From positions 1 to 9,041 of the forward strand of contig NZ_JAPJPG010000052.1 of NCBI RefSeq assembly GCF_030825785.1: a stretch of DNA of 9,041 nucleotides, in the 5' to 3' direction. Source of the DNA: Anaerococcus sp. (GTDB taxonomy: Bacteria > Bacillota > Clostridia > Tissierellales > Peptoniphilaceae). The translations under genes and the position numbers were made by a program. Below are positions 7,426-9,041 of the stretch, one piece after another (the stretch's first letter is position 1; each line of letters opens with the position of its first letter). Under the pieces are notes generated by a model, which had not been told where the DNA came from, made no database searches, and worked only from the letters and a program-made list of their open reading frames with translations.

Positions 7426-8550
7426 TTACAATCCTTTCTCTAAATGTTCATCTTTAGATGTTATAAATGGATGAGACCTATTACCAAATAGTCTAGTATC
7501 TTTATCCACAAATGTCCTCTTATCTGTGATAGCATAATTTAGAATTGCACCATCAGAAATCACAGTATCCTGGAATATTATTGAGTTCTTGATTGTAGCG
7601 CCCTTACCAATATCTACACCTCTGAATACGATTGAATTTTCTACATCACCTCTTATGATTGAACCATTAGCAATTAGAGAATTCTTTACATTAGATTCCT
7701 TGGTATAGGAGGTTGAAGGTTCATCTTTTGATTTTGTATAAACTAATCCATCTTCGTAGAAGAGTTGATCGAAGTCTTCTTTATTTAATAATTTCATGTT
7801 CGCTTCGAAGAAAGAATTAATATCAGATATTATTTCAAATTCCTTATTATGTCTATAAAAATCTATATTGGCATCTCCAGCAAAAGAAAATATAGCGTTA
7901 AGTAAGGACATTTGTGAATTTCTTTCCATTGCAATTCTTAAGATTCTTAAAAATAAATCTCTCTTAATCATGATTGATCCAAGAAATAAATCAATATTTT
8001 CGCTCATTCCAAGATTTAGACCTACAGAACATGGTTTTCCTTCCTCATCAGATGATATTATTTTTCTATTTAAATAATATCCATCCTTATCCACTGTTTT
8101 GGATGAGAATATTAGACAATCAAGATCATTGGACTCCATAGTCTCCTTTGCGTCGGTTATATCTACCTTATTGATATACATTGGGTTTTTAATGTAAATG
8201 TAATCAGAAGGATGATCTTCAAAGTATCTAATAGTGTCATAATATGTCTCTATCTCGCTGAGATTTCCATTAGAACTATATAAAGGAGAGTTTATTAATA
8301 ATCCACCATTTCTCCTATTTAGTTCCCAACTTTTTCCATTTCCGATATGATCAAGAGTTGATCTAATCATCCTATCTGCATATAAAACTACTCTTGAAAT
8401 ATCATGGTTGGTTATGTTTGATAGAGCAAAGTCTATTATCCTATATCTACCACCAAAAGGAAGCATATAGTCTGGTCTATTTTTGCACAATACACCATAA
8501 TTTCTCTCTTTAAATTCTGAACTATATATTAAAGCTACTATATTTGGCAT
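7426..8550 (-). CDS. glgD: GlgD, non-catalytic subunit of glucose-1-phosphate adenylyltransferase
   Basis: Partner of GlgC in the Firmicute ADP-glucose pyrophosphorylase; family knowledge says GlgC/GlgD form a mixed tetramer in which GlgD modulates GlgC. The 374-residue protein has a nucleotidyltransferase-like N-terminal domain (LPFGGRYRIIDFALSN at about 30-45) and a C-terminal left-handed beta-helix (SLIANGSIIRGDVENSIVF at about 291-309). The catalytic GGxGxRL triphosphate loop of GlgC is absent: after VALI the sequence reads YSSEFKERNYGVL. This is the GlgD hallmark. A longer frame would start at TTG 8565, but its second and third codons are the AGGAGG ribosome site itself, so the ATG at 8550 is the start. 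It lies one base after the glgC stop. GlgD is an established example of a retained pseudoenzyme, which is relevant to the odd phosphorylase homologue two genes downstream. Confidence 0.95.
   Translation of the reverse strand: MPNIVALIYSSEFKERNYGVLCKNRPDYMLPFGGRYRIIDFALSNITNHDISRVVLYADRMIRSTLDHIGNGKSWELNRRNGGLLINSPLYSSNGNLSEIETYYDTIRYFEDHPSDYIYIKNPMYINKVDITDAKETMESNDLDCLIFSSKTVDKDGYYLNRKIISSDEEGKPCSVGLNLGMSENIDLFLGSIMIKRDLFLRILRIAMERNSQMSLLNAIFSFAGDANIDFYRHNKEFEIISDINSFFEANMKLLNKEDFDQLFYEDGLVYTKSKDEPSTSYTKESNVKNSLIANGSIIRGDVENSIVFRGVDIGKGATIKNSIIFQDTVISDGAILNYAITDKRTFVDKDTRLFGNRSHPFITSKDEHLEKGL
7432..7437 (-). promoter_or_regulatory. Shine-Dalgarno site of glgA inside glgD
   Basis: AAAGGA on the minus strand lies in the last codons of glgD (Lys-Gly), 7 bases before the glgA ATG. 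The glgD TAA and the glgA ATG are separated by a single T, a classic stop-restart junction. Confidence 0.7.
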
Positions 8551-8551
8551 A

Positions 8552-9041
8552 TTATTCCTCCTCAATTCCTTCCTTGCTTACAAGGTACACCTTGTCATCA
8601 TCTTCCTTGCCAATCTTATCTGTTATTGTCATATCAGATGTCACAACGCAATTATAAATCTTAGCTCCACTTTTTACCTTAACTCCGTTTAGTAAGACTG
8701 AATTATAAACTTCGGCTCCTTCCTCTACCTCAACACTTGAGAATAATACGGAATTGCTAACCTTACCATCTATAACGCAAGCTTCATTAACAAGTGAATC
8801 ACTTAGCTCTCCAGTTTTTCCGATTCTGTGTGGTGGTAAATTAAGAGAAGCTGTATAAATCTTCCAGTTTTCATCATAAATATCTAACTCATTTTCAGGA
8901 TCTATAAGGTCAAGGTTTGCTTGCCAAAAACTTCTAACAGTTCCTACATCTTTCCAATAGCCGTCAAATTTGTATACATATAGATTTAAACCCTCATCAA
9001 GCATTTTAGGAATAATATCCTTACCAAAGTCATTTGAAGAA
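8552..9041 (-). CDS. glgC: Glucose-1-phosphate adenylyltransferase, C-terminal part (cut by window edge)
   Basis: Makes ADP-glucose from ATP and glucose-1-phosphate, the committed step of bacterial glycogen synthesis. Only the last 162 or so codons are visible, out of about 380-400 in the family. The frame stays open to base 9041, reading SNDFGKDIIPK before the internal Met at 9004, so that ATG is not the start. The signature GYWKDVGTVRSFWQANLDL ends the nucleotidyltransferase domain. It is followed by LPPHRIG and the left-handed beta-helix with its hexapeptide-like repeats (VIDGKVSNSVLF, VEEGAEVYNSVLL, VKSGAKIYNCVV). The protein ends VYLVSKEGIEEE. The N-terminal ATP loop and most catalytic residues lie outside the window, so activity cannot be judged here. 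The glgD ATG follows the stop by one base, fitting a GlgC/GlgD pair made in balanced amounts. Confidence 0.96.
   Translation of the reverse strand, partial: SSNDFGKDIIPKMLDEGLNLYVYKFDGYWKDVGTVRSFWQANLDLIDPENELDIYDENWKIYTASLNLPPHRIGKTGELSDSLVNEACVIDGKVSNSVLFSSVEVEEGAEVYNSVLLNGVKVKSGAKIYNCVVTSDMTITDKIGKEDDDKVYLVSKEGIEEE
8557..8562 (-). promoter_or_regulatory. Strong Shine-Dalgarno site of glgD, decides its start
   Basis: A perfect AGGAGG on the minus strand is 6 bases before the ATG at 8550 and lies within the final Glu codons of glgC. A TTG start at 8565 would place this site inside the coding sequence, so the shorter 374-residue protein is preferred. Confidence 0.9.

Larger units (their letters stand above)
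153..9041 (-). other. Glycogen metabolism operon glgC-glgD-glgA-glgP-like-pulA-pgcA
   Basis: Six genes are on one strand with no gap over one base. The junctions in order are +1, +1, -20, -20 and -11 nt. No intergenic space exists for internal promoters or terminators outside coding sequence, so one transcript and coupled translation are expected. The promoter lies upstream, beyond the right edge. No branching enzyme gene (glgB) is present in the visible part; it could precede glgC outside the window. Confidence 0.85.

Noticed and set aside
8551..8565. TTG start for glgD giving five extra residues
   Set aside because: The second and third codons of that frame are AGG AGG, a perfect Shine-Dalgarno site spaced 6 bases from the ATG at 8550; the ATG is the better start.
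8552..9004. glgC as a short complete gene starting at the ATG at 9004
   Set aside because: The frame continues open to the window edge with GlgC-like residues (SNDFGKDIIPK), so this Met is internal and the gene is cut by the window.

Overview
The window is a single block of genes for storage-glucan (glycogen) metabolism, all on the minus strand and read from right to left. Its content is AT-rich, the genes are tightly packed, and GlgC is paired with GlgD. This combination points to a low-GC Gram-positive anaerobe (Firmicutes/Bacillota, possibly a Peptoniphilaceae- or Clostridia-like lineage). That placement is inferred from protein character and was not tested by a search.

In transcription order the genes are: glgC (ADP-glucose pyrophosphorylase, 3' part only, running off the right edge), glgD (its non-catalytic partner), glgA (glycogen synthase), a glycogen-phosphorylase homologue (glgP position), a cytoplasmic type I pullulanase (debranching enzyme), and pgcA (phosphoglucomutase). 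No gene-to-gene gap exceeds one base. Three junctions overlap by 20, 20 and 11 nt, and two are separated by one base with the Shine-Dalgarno site inside the upstream gene. The set therefore looks like one translationally coupled operon whose promoter, and probably more genes, lie beyond the right edge. Bases 1-152, downstream of pgcA, hold no clear gene. There is only a short open stretch on the plus strand that may be the tail of a convergent gene, and a weak AT-rich inverted repeat.

The pathway logic is that PgcA interconverts glucose-6-P and glucose-1-P, GlgC/GlgD makes ADP-glucose, GlgA polymerises it, and the pullulanase removes alpha-1,6 branches. Phosphorolysis should be done by GlgP, but this is where the window becomes unusual. 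The GlgP-family protein is intact over 756 codons and clearly homologous to phosphorylases. It nevertheless lacks the lysine that binds pyridoxal phosphate (Asn610 at the position of rabbit Lys680) and the whole SGTGNMK loop. It also lacks the phosphate-site Lys-Arg pair (Ser498-Ile499), the active-site His (Phe337), and a key glycine of the glycine loop (Asp118). The neighbouring enzymes keep their catalytic residues. The best reading is a pseudo-phosphorylase retained in a working glycogen operon, with a possible structural, glucan-binding or regulatory role. This is the main finding.
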